Below are positions 25,292 through 34,962 of a stretch of 49,672 nucleotides of DNA, piece after piece (the first letter of the stretch is position 1; every line of letters begins with the position of its first letter). Source of the DNA: an uncultured Erysipelotrichaceae bacterium (GTDB taxonomy: Bacteria > Bacillota_I > Bacilli_A > Erysipelotrichales > Erysipelotrichaceae); contig CACYNH010000019.1 in the NCBI GenBank assembly GCA_902775735.1, forward strand, positions 1-49,672, given 5' to 3'. Position numbers and translations under genes: made by a program. The notes beneath the pieces are model-generated. The model was not told the DNA's origin, did not search any database, and saw only the letters and a program-made list of their open reading frames with translations.

Positions 25292-26518
25292 TCAGAATCC
25301 GCCGACCTGGATGGAATCGTCCCTGGCGGTGATGATCTGCGACATTCTTGCGTACAGGTCCTGGTAGCCCGGGCACAAATCGTCATTGAGCTGGGTGAAC
25401 GGAATGACTTCCATATCCTTCCAGGTGTTGACTTCGCCATAGGTCCAGTGCAGGTCCGCCTTGACGTCGGTGAGGGTGATTTCCTTTTCGTCACCCTTTG
25501 TTTTTTTGTTTACGGTGACCGCTCCCATCATGCCGACAAGGGAATCGTCGAACTGGGCGCTGATCAGATTGCCCAGGGCATAGAAGCAGATGGTCTTATG
25601 GCCGTTGATCCACTCGACCGGCTGGATCATATGGGGATGGTTGCCGATGATGATATCGACGCCGGCGTCGGAAAGGGCCTGTGCCCAGTAGAGCTGATGG
25701 TCATCGGGCGTATCGGAATATTCCGTGCCCCAGTGGATGGCCATGATCACAACATCCGCCATCGAGCCGGCTTTGCGGACCTGCTCAAGCATTTCCTCCT
25801 CGTGTCCGGTATAGGAATTGACAAGATATTCCTGACCTTCCGGCATCGGGATGCCGTTGGTGCCGAATGTCCAGGAGAGGAACGCGTACGAGATGCCGTT
25901 GCATTCTCTGATGGAGATTTCATTTCTTTCATCCCATGACATGTTGGTGCCTTCCATGAGGATCTGATCTTCATGGGATTTCCAGAAGTTATAGGATCTT
26001 TCAACGCCTTCGGCACCCATGTCCATCGAGTGGTTGGTCGCGGTCGAGACAAGGTCGAAGCCTTCCTCGATCATGTTGAGACCGAATTCCTGCGGGGTGT
26101 TGAAGACCGGATAGGAGCTGAGTCCCATTTCCGTGCCGCCAAGAATTGTCTCCTGGTTGTAATAGGCCAGGTCATACTGGCGGGCAATCGCGCCGATTCT
26201 GTCGATCATCGGCTTGAATTCGTAAGTGCCGTCAGGCTGCTCGGCCCAGTAATAGACAGCGCCATGGATCAGACCGTCGCCGACCATGAAGAGGGTGAAC
26301 GAAGTTTCTTCCTCTTTGGGCTCTTCCGGTTCTTCGCTGACTTCAGGCTCCGGCGTCTGAGTTTCCTGAATGACGGCTGTTCCTTCTTCCTCCGGCTGTT
26401 CCGGTTTCTTCAGAGCCCTGCGGACAAAGACAGCACAGATCGCGATGGCAGCGACAAGCAAAGCGCCGACCAGAACCTTAAACCATGTTTTTACTTTTCT
26501 TTTTCTCTTTTTTGCCAT
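25292..26518 (-). CDS. CapA-family membrane-anchored metallophosphoesterase-like protein
   Basis: 408 residues. A basic start (MAKKRKRKVK) and one membrane segment (FKVLVGALLVAAIAICAVFV) are followed by a Pro/Glu linker to about residue 70, then the CapA (poly-gamma-glutamate biosynthesis) domain. Its metal-site motifs are visible: MVGDGLIHG, NQETIL, TATNHSMDMG, AIHWGTEY and IIGNHPHMIQP. The domain lies outside the membrane. CapB and CapC are not nearby, so capsule synthesis is not implied; a role in cell-envelope metabolism is an inference. Confidence 0.9.
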   Translation of the reverse strand: MAKKRKRKVKTWFKVLVGALLVAAIAICAVFVRRALKKPEQPEEEGTAVIQETQTPEPEVSEEPEEPKEEETSFTLFMVGDGLIHGAVYYWAEQPDGTYEFKPMIDRIGAIARQYDLAYYNQETILGGTEMGLSSYPVFNTPQEFGLNMIEEGFDLVSTATNHSMDMGAEGVERSYNFWKSHEDQILMEGTNMSWDERNEISIRECNGISYAFLSWTFGTNGIPMPEGQEYLVNSYTGHEEEMLEQVRKAGSMADVVIMAIHWGTEYSDTPDDHQLYWAQALSDAGVDIIIGNHPHMIQPVEWINGHKTICFYALGNLISAQFDDSLVGMMGAVTVNKKTKGDEKEITLTDVKADLHWTYGEVNTWKDMEVIPFTQLNDDLCPGYQDLYARMSQIITARDDSIQVGGF

Positions 26519-26627
26519 GTAAATCCCCTTAACCTGCTTTGATCCCGATGCACAGGATCCGTTTCACCCGTATATCTTATTACGATCGCCAAATTGCCAT
26601 CAAGTCATGATGATCAGAAAAGACCGG

Positions 26628-26647
26628 CGATTTTATTTTGCCGGTCA
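26628..26647 (-). terminator. terminator of the queuosine operon
   Basis: On the minus strand GACCGGC pairs with GCCGGTC and is followed by TTTTCTG; it lies a few bases after the queH stop. Confidence 0.8.
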
Positions 26648-26652
26648 GGTGT

Positions 26653-27342
26653 TCACATGTCTTTGTGATCAGCTGTTTCAGGTCTGAAAGAGAAGAGACA
26701 GCCGCAGTAGTTCTGTTTATAGAGACTGTAAGCGTCGCAGATCTCGTTGGATCTTCTCTGCCCGTCGTTCTTTTTGAAGTCGCTGGTGAAATACTTTGCG
26801 TGGCTGTATTTCTCCTGCAGCTTCAGACCGATCTCGTTGAGCTTCTGCGAATCCTTCTGCCTTGAGAAGGTCATGACGGTCGTGAAGTAGTCAAAGCCGT
26901 GTTCATCGGCATATCTGAAGGCTTCATCCATCCGTTTTTCATAGCAGAAGAAACATCTTTTCCAGCCTTCCGGGTCATCTTTGCCGAACATCAGGGATTC
27001 CATATACTCTTCGCCGTTATAACCGGTGACGATGATCTCAATGGAATCATTCCATCTTTCATGGACATAGCGCTTTAATTCGCTTAAGCGGTGATCATAT
27101 TCCTCTTTCGGCCAGATGTTGGGATTGTTGTAAATCAAGGTGATGTCAAAGGCCTCAGAGAGAAAATCCATCGGCCAGCAGGCGCACACGACGCAGCAGG
27201 CGTGCAGAAGGATCTTCGGCTTCCGGTCAGGAAACTTTTGGGGAAATGTCTTCATCTCTTTTAAGGATTCGAGATGGTAATTTGTTTTGGACGATGATTT
27301 TCTTCCCCGCACATAAGCGGCGTATTCTTCAAAGTCATTCAT
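26653..27342 (-). CDS. queH: epoxyqueuosine reductase QueH
   Basis: 229 residues; reduces epoxyqueuosine to queuosine in tRNA, replacing QueG. Cysteine motifs of the QueH family are present: LLHACCVVCACW near residue 45, KRCFFCYEKRM near 127 and CDAYSLYKQNYCGC near the C-terminus, which bind a [4Fe-4S] cluster and iron. NPNIWPKEEYDHR is also typical. It overlaps queA by eight bases, so it is the third gene of the tgt-queA-queH operon. Confidence 0.95.
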   Translation of the reverse strand: MNDFEEYAAYVRGRKSSSKTNYHLESLKEMKTFPQKFPDRKPKILLHACCVVCACWPMDFLSEAFDITLIYNNPNIWPKEEYDHRLSELKRYVHERWNDSIEIIVTGYNGEEYMESLMFGKDDPEGWKRCFFCYEKRMDEAFRYADEHGFDYFTTVMTFSRQKDSQKLNEIGLKLQEKYSHAKYFTSDFKKNDGQRRSNEICDAYSLYKQNYCGCLFSFRPETADHKDM

Positions 27343-28374
27343 TTGTGATCAGCATGCAGTCGCCGAAGGAGAAGAAGCGGTACTTCTCTTCCACCGCATG
27401 GCGGTAGGCTTCAAATGTCAGATCATAGCCGGCAAAGGAAGCGATCATCATAATCAGGGTTGACTTGGGCAGGTGGAAGTTGGTGATCATGCAGTCGATG
27501 GTATGCCACTCATAGCCCGGATAGATAAACAGTTCGGTGCCGCCGGAACATTCCTCAAATCTGCCGAAGCGGTTCCAGACCGATTCGAGCGTTCTGACCG
27601 AGGTGGTGCCGATGGCGATGATCCTTCTGCCTTCCTCCTTGGCTTTGTTCAGGATGTCCGCGGTTTCCTTTGACATCATATAGATTTCCGAATGCATATG
27701 ATGGTCGGCGATCTCTTCGGTGTCCATCGGCCGGAAGGTGCCAAGGCCCACATGCAGGGTGACTTCAGCGATGGTGACGCCTTTCTTTTCGATTTCCTCA
27801 AAGAATTCAGGCGTGAAGTGAAGTCCTGCCGTCGGGGCGGCGGCGGAGCCTCTGACTTTGGCGTAGACCGTCTGGTAGCGCTCAGGATCATCGAGCTTTT
27901 CACGGATGTAAGGGGGCAGGGGCACATTGCCCAGCTGATCGAGGATCTCATTGAAGATGCCTTCATAGATCATCTTCATGTGGCGGATGCCTTTTTCGCC
28001 GATGTATGTGCACTGCGCTTTGAGTCTGCCGTCATGGAAGGAGATGACCGTTCCAAGCTTAATGACTTTGGCGTTGCCGGCCAGGCATTCCCAGACATCG
28101 TCCTCCATCTGCTTTAACAGCAGCAGCTCGACGTGGGCGCCGGTTTTCTCCTTGGTGCCGAACAGTCTTGCCGGAATGACCCTGGTGTTGTTTCTGACGA
28201 TGACGTCGCCTTCATGCAGGTATTCCAGCAGGTCGCGGAATGATCTGTCTTCATAGGTGCCCTGATTTTTGTGAATGACCATCATCCTTGAGGCGGTTCT
28301 GTCCTTTAAAGGTGTCTGGGCAATCAGCTCATGGGGCAGTTCGTAATCAAAATCACTTGTCTTTGTATATTTCA

Positions 28375-28375
<1 letters not shown>
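27335..28375 (-). CDS. queA: tRNA preQ1(34) S-adenosylmethionine ribosyltransferase-isomerase
   Basis: 346 residues; transfers and rearranges ribose from SAM onto preQ1 in tRNA. TKTSDFDYELPHELIAQ at the start, VRNNTRVIPARLFG near residue 62, RGSAAAPTAGLHFT near 180 and GTTSVRTLES near 255 are diagnostic. The start ATG 28375 overlaps the tgt stop by one base; a longer frame upstream lies inside tgt and is ignored. Confidence 0.97.
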
Positions 28376-29526
<1,151 letters not shown>

Positions 29527-29572
29527 CTAACAGCATATCACAGATTCAATCTGAGTGGACACACGTGCGAAG

Positions 29573-29581
29573 TGATATAAT
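29573..29581 (+). promoter_or_regulatory. extended -10 promoter next to a start codon
   Basis: TGATATAAT is a perfect extended -10 element. Only six bases separate it from ATG 29588, so the message would begin at the start codon. Confidence 0.55.
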
Positions 29582-29587
29582 CAGTAT

Positions 29588-30037
29588 ATGAAGTCGCAGA
29601 CGATCAGACAGCGCAACATTCCGGCCGACATCAGTGTTTCCAGAAGAGTTCAGCTCAAGCCGACCATCACGCTTGTATTGATGCTGATGCTGGGAATGAT
29701 TTTTGTCGCGGCCAAGCCGTATCTCTTCCTGAGCGGCATCATGATGAGCATGCTCGGTCTGTTCTGCCTCTTTGTCATGCCGGACGGCGTGCTGTGCGAG
29801 TTCACCAGGGAATACCTGATTCTCTACAACCGCAAGCATTCCGACTGCATGCTTGTCTATTGGGAAGACATCGTCTCATGGCATTATGAAAAGCATCATA
29901 ACAACGACCTGCTGATCATCACTCTGGTGGACGGCAGCACGGAAATCCAGGAAGTCTATTCAAAGAGAATACAGAAATACATGCGGAATTATGTGCCGGA
30001 CAAGGAAGACCGCAGCCGGACAAGGAGACTGTTATGA
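29588..30037 (+). CDS. membrane protein with C-terminal PH-like domain, unknown function
   Basis: 149 residues. Two adjacent hydrophobic segments at about residues 26-66 (ITLVLMLMLGMIFVAAKPYLF, then IMMSMLGLFCLFVM) are followed by a soluble part with alternating strands (EYLILYN, LVYWEDIVSWHYEKHHNNDLLIITL), which resembles the bacterial PH-like domains of small membrane proteins. No family name is certain. It overlaps the ArsR gene by ATGA, which makes a shared role with that regulator possible. Confidence 0.7.
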   Translation: MKSQTIRQRNIPADISVSRRVQLKPTITLVLMLMLGMIFVAAKPYLFLSGIMMSMLGLFCLFVMPDGVLCEFTREYLILYNRKHSDCMLVYWEDIVSWHYEKHHNNDLLIITLVDGSTEIQEVYSKRIQKYMRNYVPDKEDRSRTRRLL

Positions 30038-30372
30038 AAGATGAAAAACTGATCAACCCCGAAGCTGTGGCCATGTGCCGTTCGGCGATGCTGTGTGAAA
30101 AGGATTACGATGATCTTTCCCTGATCTTCGACATGTTCGGCGACAGCACCAGACTCAAGATCATGAGCGCCTTATTCACCCATGAACTGTGTGTCGGCGA
30201 TCTTGCGGCACTTCTTGAAATGAGCACCAGCGCCGTCAGCCACCAGCTGTCTTCACTCAAAAAGACAAAGCTGGTCTCCACCAGAAAGATCGGCAAGAAT
30301 GTGTACTACTCAATGGCGGATGAGCACATTGAGAATATTTACCGGATGGCCTATGAGCACATCAAGGAGTGA
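30034..30372 (+). CDS. ArsR/SmtB-family metalloregulator
   Basis: 112-residue winged-helix repressor. ELCVGDLAALLEMSTSAVSHQLSSL forms the DNA-binding helices; the usual ELCVCDL cluster has lost its second Cys. At the C-terminus Asp-x-His (ADEH) is followed after ten residues by another His (YEH) and then E, giving an alpha-5 site like that of the zinc sensor CzrA with Glu in the last position. Zn2+ or Co2+ sensing is inferred from that. No transporter is adjacent, so targets are unknown. Confidence 0.9.
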   Translation: MKDEKLINPEAVAMCRSAMLCEKDYDDLSLIFDMFGDSTRLKIMSALFTHELCVGDLAALLEMSTSAVSHQLSSLKKTKLVSTRKIGKNVYYSMADEHIENIYRMAYEHIKE

Positions 30373-30374
30373 TT

Positions 30375-30932
30375 GTGAAGGTTACGGCGATTGATTTTGA
30401 AACTGCCAACGGCAATCCGGCAAGTGTGTGCGCGGTGGGAATATCAGTCATGGAGGACGGCGCCATTGAGGAGAAATACTACTCACTGATCAGACCTGAA
30501 TCCAACGTGTCTTACTTCGCTCCGATCAACATTTCCATCCACCACATCACTCCGGGTGATGTGAAGGACGCCCCTGATTTCAGACAGGTGTTCAGTGAAA
30601 TGAAGGAATATTTCGACGACGCCATTGTCGTTGCCCATAACGCCCGCTTCGATATGGGATGCCTGAGGGCGGCATGTCTCAACAGCGGCATTCCCGTTCC
30701 AGATCTGATCTACGCGGATACGGTGGAGCTCAGCCGCAAGGTATTCCGGACGCTGCCCCGCCACCGTCTCAACGATATGTGCGACTATCTTGGCATTGAG
30801 CTGGATCACCACAATGCCCTGAGCGATTCCTACGGCTGTCTGATGATTGTAGCCTCAGTGATGAATCTCTCGCAGATCTATGAGCCTTCCGAGCTTTTCG
30901 CCGCCTGCAATGTGCGGATAAGCCGGCTGTGA
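30375..30932 (+). CDS. DnaQ-like DEDDh 3'-5' exonuclease
   Basis: 185 residues; removes nucleotides from nucleic acid 3' ends. Catalytic residues are visible: DFETAN (Asp and Glu) at residue 7, AHNARFDMGCLRAA near 90, and DHHNALSDS near 148 with the general-base His and final Asp. GTG 30375 is preferred to GTG 30369, because AAGGAG lies five bases before it. The separate protein could act in repair or RNA decay, or as a polymerase proofreading partner. Confidence 0.85.
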   Translation: MKVTAIDFETANGNPASVCAVGISVMEDGAIEEKYYSLIRPESNVSYFAPINISIHHITPGDVKDAPDFRQVFSEMKEYFDDAIVVAHNARFDMGCLRAACLNSGIPVPDLIYADTVELSRKVFRTLPRHRLNDMCDYLGIELDHHNALSDSYGCLMIVASVMNLSQIYEPSELFAACNVRISRL

Positions 30933-30955
30933 AAACCCTTGAAATGATGCGAAAA

Positions 30956-30973
30956 TATCTCAGTTATGAGATA
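30956..30973 (+). promoter_or_regulatory. inverted repeat in the promoter region of the acidic protein gene
   Basis: TATCTCA-GTTA-TGAGATA, a perfect seven-base inverted repeat, lies 37 bases before the start codon. TTGAAA (30939-30944) lies at a -35-like distance from its centre. It may be an operator. Confidence 0.45.
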
Positions 30974-31009
30974 ATGACATATATCCCTGAAGACACAGGA
31001 GGTTAACCT

Positions 31010-33295
31010 ATGCCAACTAACTATGAAATACTGACGGGACTGACCCGGAATCAGATGGGCAAGTTCATCCGTTCGCTGGTCACCAAGGAAGTCAGCCGGT
31101 ACATTGACTGGAATGCCTGGCTGCGTTCCGATGACCCCGAGCCCGGTTTTCTCGGTGAGGACGCCTTCTTCAAGGAAGGTGACACTGAAACCGCCTGCCG
31201 GCTTCTGGAAGAGACGGACGATAACGGCAATCTGACCAGAAAAATCTTCATGGTCCTTGATAAAGGCGCTGTCCGTGTGGAAACACTGCCGGCCCACCTT
31301 GTCAGAAAGGCAACGGAAGAGGAATATCCGCCGCTCCCGTTAGCTCTGGAGACAGAGGCGGAGATCGCCGACGCTGTTGCGGCACTGGATGATTTCGCCG
31401 ATGAGCTGGCTGAAGAAGCCGCGGCAGAGAGTGAACAGGCTGAACCTGAAGCAGAGGAACCCGCAGTGGAAGAACCTGCAGAGGAAACCGCTGAGGAGAT
31501 TCCTGCTGAAGAAGAAACTGCGGAAGAGGCAGCGGAAGCCGTCATGGAAGAACCCGCTGAGGAAGAAGCCGCAGAGCCCGTGGCAGAAGAAGAACCGGCG
31601 GAAGAGCCTGCGGAAGAACTCCCGGGACAGGAAGAGATTCCTGAAGTGAGTGAGGAACTCACAGCTGAGGAAGCTGAAGAACTTACAGAAGAAGCAGCTG
31701 AAGAAGCGCTTCCTGAAAAAGCAATGCCCGCGGAAGAAATCACGGAAGAGTCCTTCGCTGAAGAACTGAAAGAAGCGGAAGCTCTCATGAGCGATGATCT
31801 GCTGCCGCAGGAGGAAGAAACTCCCGAAAGCTTTGAAAATGAGCTGAAGGAAGCCGAAGCGCTCCTGCTTGAGGATCTTCTGCCCGCCGAAGAACCGGTG
31901 GAAGAGATTCCGGCAGAAGAGCAGCCGGCTGAAGAAGAAACCGCAGCCGAAGAAACCACAACAGAAGAAATCGCAGCCGAAGAACCTGAAGAGGAAGCTG
32001 CTGAACTGACTGAGGAAGAACCCGCAGTGACAGAAACTGCTGAACCTGCTGAGGAAGCAGTGGAAGAAACAGCGGAAACAGAAGAAGGGCCTCAGATTGA
32101 GGAAGAACCGGCTGAAACAGCAGACACAGCAGTTGAGGAAGCTGAAGAAATCAGTGAGCCTGTGAGTGAAAGCGAACCGGAAGAAGCGGCGGCTGAAGAG
32201 CCCGCCAAGGAGGACGGTCTGGAATTTTTTCGTCCCTCCGGTGAATCAGACGAGGAGATCGCACAAGAAGAAGCAGAAAAAGCTGCGCAAGAGGAGATAG
32301 AAACTCTCAGCGGTCTGGAAGAACTGCTCTTCGGCGATGAGGAAGAAGAAGAACCTTCCGCTGAAGCGGAAAGCACAGACAGTGAATCCATTGATGAGGA
32401 TGAAGACAGCTGGATGAAGGAAGCTCTCGATTTCTCTGAAGCGGAAGACGAAGAGAATGAAGCTGACGAGTTTGAAGAGTTCGATGATGACGATATCCTG
32501 AAGCAGCTGGAAGACGCGGTCATGGAAGCCGACAGGGCGGAAGATGAAGCCACAAGATCCCTGCGGTTTGACGATCTCTGGGCAGTGAATCCTTCCGTGA
32601 GTGCGGCTGAAGAAACAAAGGAAGAAGAAAAAGAAGAAGATGAGGTCGTTGACTTCTTTGACAGCCAGGATGAGGTGCGGAAACAGGAAGAAGACGATGA
32701 CTTCTTCACCCGCGGCCGCATTGAAATGTTAAAGGAATCCCTGTTTGACGATGAGGATGATCCGCCTGTGGGAACCGGCGATCTGGTTTTCATGGAGACA
32801 ACAGCGATCCAGTTCCCCCGCGATCCTGAACATGATTATCTCCATGACAGCCAGGAACCTTCCTTCGCTGATGTGAGTGTACCAAAGGCAATGCTGGAAA
32901 CAGCGCAGAAGGCGGAATCCACTTCCTCATTCGAGCTGGATCCGGATGACGACGCTGAATCCTTCCTGGAAAAACTTGACCGCTTCACCGAGGCGGATGA
33001 GGAAGAGGAGGAAGAAACTCCTGAAGAAACACCGGCGGAACCTGCTGAAGAAGCAGCTCCGGCAATCGCGGAAGAACCGGAAGACGACGATGACGGGGAC
33101 GGCCATGCCTTCGTGCCGAGTTCGATGCTGTTTGAAGAAGACGAGGATGCGGATTTCCGCTCCGAAGGCTTCAAGCGTTTCCTTTCCGATATCAAGCGTG
33201 ATTCCATGCTGTATGACCCGGATGATCCTGAAGATCAGGAACTGCCGACAATCGCGTTCTCGGCGATTTCCGAAAACAGGGACAAGTACTTCTGA
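31010..33295 (+). CDS. very acidic, low-complexity protein of unknown function
   Basis: 761 residues, start chosen on AGGAGG. Residues 1-115 look globular (YEILTGLTRNQMGKFIRSL, then DWNAWLRSDDPEPGFLG). From about 120 to 400 the chain is almost only Glu, Ala, Pro, Thr and Val in loose EEPAEE-type repeats. After that come acidic segments separated by short hydrophobic motifs (EFFRPSGES, GLEELLFGDEE, SWMKEALDFSE, DFFTRGRIEMLKESLF). No signal peptide or membrane segment, so it should be cytoplasmic. I recognise no family. It could be a disordered scaffold or cation/protein-binding polymer. Confidence 0.85.
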   Translation: MPTNYEILTGLTRNQMGKFIRSLVTKEVSRYIDWNAWLRSDDPEPGFLGEDAFFKEGDTETACRLLEETDDNGNLTRKIFMVLDKGAVRVETLPAHLVRKATEEEYPPLPLALETEAEIADAVAALDDFADELAEEAAAESEQAEPEAEEPAVEEPAEETAEEIPAEEETAEEAAEAVMEEPAEEEAAEPVAEEEPAEEPAEELPGQEEIPEVSEELTAEEAEELTEEAAEEALPEKAMPAEEITEESFAEELKEAEALMSDDLLPQEEETPESFENELKEAEALLLEDLLPAEEPVEEIPAEEQPAEEETAAEETTTEEIAAEEPEEEAAELTEEEPAVTETAEPAEEAVEETAETEEGPQIEEEPAETADTAVEEAEEISEPVSESEPEEAAAEEPAKEDGLEFFRPSGESDEEIAQEEAEKAAQEEIETLSGLEELLFGDEEEEEPSAEAESTDSESIDEDEDSWMKEALDFSEAEDEENEADEFEEFDDDDILKQLEDAVMEADRAEDEATRSLRFDDLWAVNPSVSAAEETKEEEKEEDEVVDFFDSQDEVRKQEEDDDFFTRGRIEMLKESLFDDEDDPPVGTGDLVFMETTAIQFPRDPEHDYLHDSQEPSFADVSVPKAMLETAQKAESTSSFELDPDDDAESFLEKLDRFTEADEEEEEETPEETPAEPAEEAAPAIAEEPEDDDDGDGHAFVPSSMLFEEDEDADFRSEGFKRFLSDIKRDSMLYDPDDPEDQELPTIAFSAISENRDKYF

Positions 33296-33378
33296 TCTCT
33301 TGTGGAACATGCATCCAAAAAGCGCGGATGACATGCTTTCATGGAATGATGTAAATATTTTCAAATTTGATGAATCAG

Positions 33379-33407
33379 TTTACATAACCAACTTACGAGA
33401 GTATAAT
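33379..33407 (+). promoter_or_regulatory. promoter of the pyrophosphatase-like gene
   Basis: TTTACA (33379-33384), 17 bases, TATAAT (33402-33407). An in-frame ATG at 33406 overlaps the -10 box and so cannot be in the message, which sets the start further downstream. Confidence 0.75.
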
Positions 33408-33441
33408 GAGCGTACTTGAGAAAGGTTTTGATAAGTATTTT

Positions 33442-33834
33442 ATGGCACAGTATGAAAATAATGCATACTTCTGGCAGAAAGTAGATACACTGTTTCTTTC
33501 AAGTGAAATCAATCTGAACCGGAAAAAGGGCGATGTTCATCCCGTCTTCAAAAATCTGATCTACCCGACTGACTACGGTCATGTCACCGACACCAAGAGT
33601 GTCACCAGCGAAGGCGTTTCCGTCTATGCCGGCAGCGGCGACAGAAACAAAATCACAGCGCTGGTGGTCGCGGCGGATATCCTGGCCAAGGAACTTGATG
33701 TGAAGATGCTGATCGGATGCACTGATCAGGAAGTTGAGGATGTTCTCCGTTTCCTGAATCAGACAGACCTGCAGAAGACAGTCCTGATCCGCAGAGGAAA
33801 CGATATTCCTGCCTGGAGCTATTCTGATAACTGA
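33442..33834 (+). CDS. inorganic pyrophosphatase-like protein with altered active site
   Basis: 130 residues from ATG 33442. It shows HPVFKNLIYPTDYGHVTDTKSV, which follows family I pyrophosphatase (YPxxYG), and LLIGCTDQEVEDVLRFLNQ, typical of a short Firmicutes branch. The catalytic DGDPxD segment is replaced by EGVSVYAGSGD, so most metal-binding Asp are gone and hydrolysis of pyrophosphate is doubtful. The role is unknown. The promoter 35 bases upstream favours this start, although the ribosome site GAGAAAGG is rather far. Confidence 0.75.
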   Translation: MAQYENNAYFWQKVDTLFLSSEINLNRKKGDVHPVFKNLIYPTDYGHVTDTKSVTSEGVSVYAGSGDRNKITALVVAADILAKELDVKMLIGCTDQEVEDVLRFLNQTDLQKTVLIRRGNDIPAWSYSDN

Positions 33835-33841
33835 GCAAGTG

Positions 33842-33868
33842 AAGAGGAGAAATCCTCTTTTCTTTTTG
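33842..33868 (+). terminator. terminator of the pyrophosphatase-like gene
   Basis: AAGAGGA-GAAA-TCCTCTT followed by TTCTTTTT. Confidence 0.85.
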
Positions 33869-33880
33869 GCTTTCTCCCTC

Positions 33881-33908
33881 ATAGAAAAAGAGCAGGAACC
33901 TGCTCTTT
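33881..33908 (-). terminator. terminator of the Rpn gene
   Basis: On the minus strand AAAGAGCAGG-TT-CCTGCTCTTT is followed by TTCT. Confidence 0.85.
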
Positions 33909-33938
33909 GGCGTATCGGTCCGGATGGTGTGTCCGGTC

Positions 33939-34862
33939 TTATTCTTCTGCCTGCTGATTGCGCAGAATTTCTCTGATTTCCTCAGGAGTTTTTTTGAAGT
34001 TTTCACTCAGCAGAGAGATGGCTGTTTCTTCCTCTTTGCCCATTGATCTCAGCATAGTAAAAGATGTGGCAATGCTTTTTTCTATGCCTTCCTCTCTGCC
34101 TTCGGCTATTCCTTCTTCTCTTGCGATGACAGTTCTGTCGCTGACGTAGTCTTTAAATTTCATAAACTTTTTCTTCTCAGACTCATCATACTTGATTTCA
34201 CAAACTGCCGCATCAATATTTTCGATCAGATTTCCAAACGCTTCTTCCCCACGGAGATAATTGACGAAGTCAAGCTGCTCATCCGTGATCTCTCCCCGGT
34301 ATCCCTTACAGTTAATAAAGATGATTCTCTGTCCGTTCTGGTCAAGTGCTTCTCCGGTATATCTGTCACGCATTTCATAATCATAGAGATATCTGCATGC
34401 GCCGACCGGATCGAACAGGCATACAACGATCTGAATGACATTGGGAAGAGAGCCATAGGAATCGCCGTGCTTAAGATGATTGAAATCTGCTTCGCTGCGG
34501 TAATAGCGCATTCTTTTAATGAAGTCTTCCACACTCAGGACCTGCATTTCAATCATTACGCGTGTATCGTCCGGGAGTTCCACTTCAACATCCAGATATG
34601 TTGTTTTTGAATCATGATACGCGTCCTGCCGTTCTTCGCGGCGGATGGATCTGATTTCTTTGATGTGCAGATCAGGGACGAACAGTTTGATGAAGTCTCT
34701 TGTGATCTGTTCATTGTTTCTCAGAACAGCGGAGAAGATGAAGTTGTCGGTGAAGTTAGCGTAATTCCATCGGTCATCTTTCTTTAGTTCTTTTCCTTTG
34801 GGAGCCTTGATCATCCTGACGCCTTTAACCGGGGGAGCTGATTCTTTTTTGTTATTCTTCAT
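33939..34862 (-). CDS. Rpn-family PD-(D/E)XK nuclease / putative transposase
   Basis: 307 residues. The N-terminal part carries the PDDEXK_2 signature: FTDNFIFSAVL near residue 37, KTTYLDVEVELPDD near 87 with a catalytic Asp, and RVMIEMQ near 101, giving the D..ExQ nuclease core. The C-terminal half ends in EEGIAEGREEGIEKSIA, the charged tail usual in this family. Rpn proteins promote RecA-independent recombination and are often called transposases, although no terminal repeats are seen here. GGAG lies upstream of the ATG. It is monocistronic. Confidence 0.88.
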   Translation of the reverse strand: MKNNKKESAPPVKGVRMIKAPKGKELKKDDRWNYANFTDNFIFSAVLRNNEQITRDFIKLFVPDLHIKEIRSIRREERQDAYHDSKTTYLDVEVELPDDTRVMIEMQVLSVEDFIKRMRYYRSEADFNHLKHGDSYGSLPNVIQIVVCLFDPVGACRYLYDYEMRDRYTGEALDQNGQRIIFINCKGYRGEITDEQLDFVNYLRGEEAFGNLIENIDAAVCEIKYDESEKKKFMKFKDYVSDRTVIAREEGIAEGREEGIEKSIATSFTMLRSMGKEEETAISLLSENFKKTPEEIREILRNQQAEE

Positions 34863-34942
34863 GGAAATTCTCCTTTCTTCCGGTATACAGGCGGTTAAAT
34901 CGGGAATTCCCTCAAAAAAAACTGCTGATTTTGCGTAAAAAA

Positions 34943-34962
34943 GCAGAGCGCGTCAGCTCTGC
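34943..34962 (-). terminator. terminator overlapping the end of the phospholipase-like gene
   Basis: On the minus strand GCAGAGC pairs with GCTCTGC and is followed by TTTTTTAC; the stop codon falls inside the stem. Confidence 0.8.

Noticed and set aside
31051..32793. Long serine-rich reading frames on the minus strand
   Set aside because: They are the complement of the Glu/Ala-rich repeats (GAA/GAG codons read as TTC/CTC); no ribosome site or family resemblance.
33406..33441. Upstream start of the pyrophosphatase-like gene
   Set aside because: The ATG overlaps the TATAAT box, so it would not be transcribed.
33939..34862. Rpn gene as a complete insertion sequence
   Set aside because: No terminal inverted repeats or target duplications flank it; it has its own terminator and ordinary surroundings.
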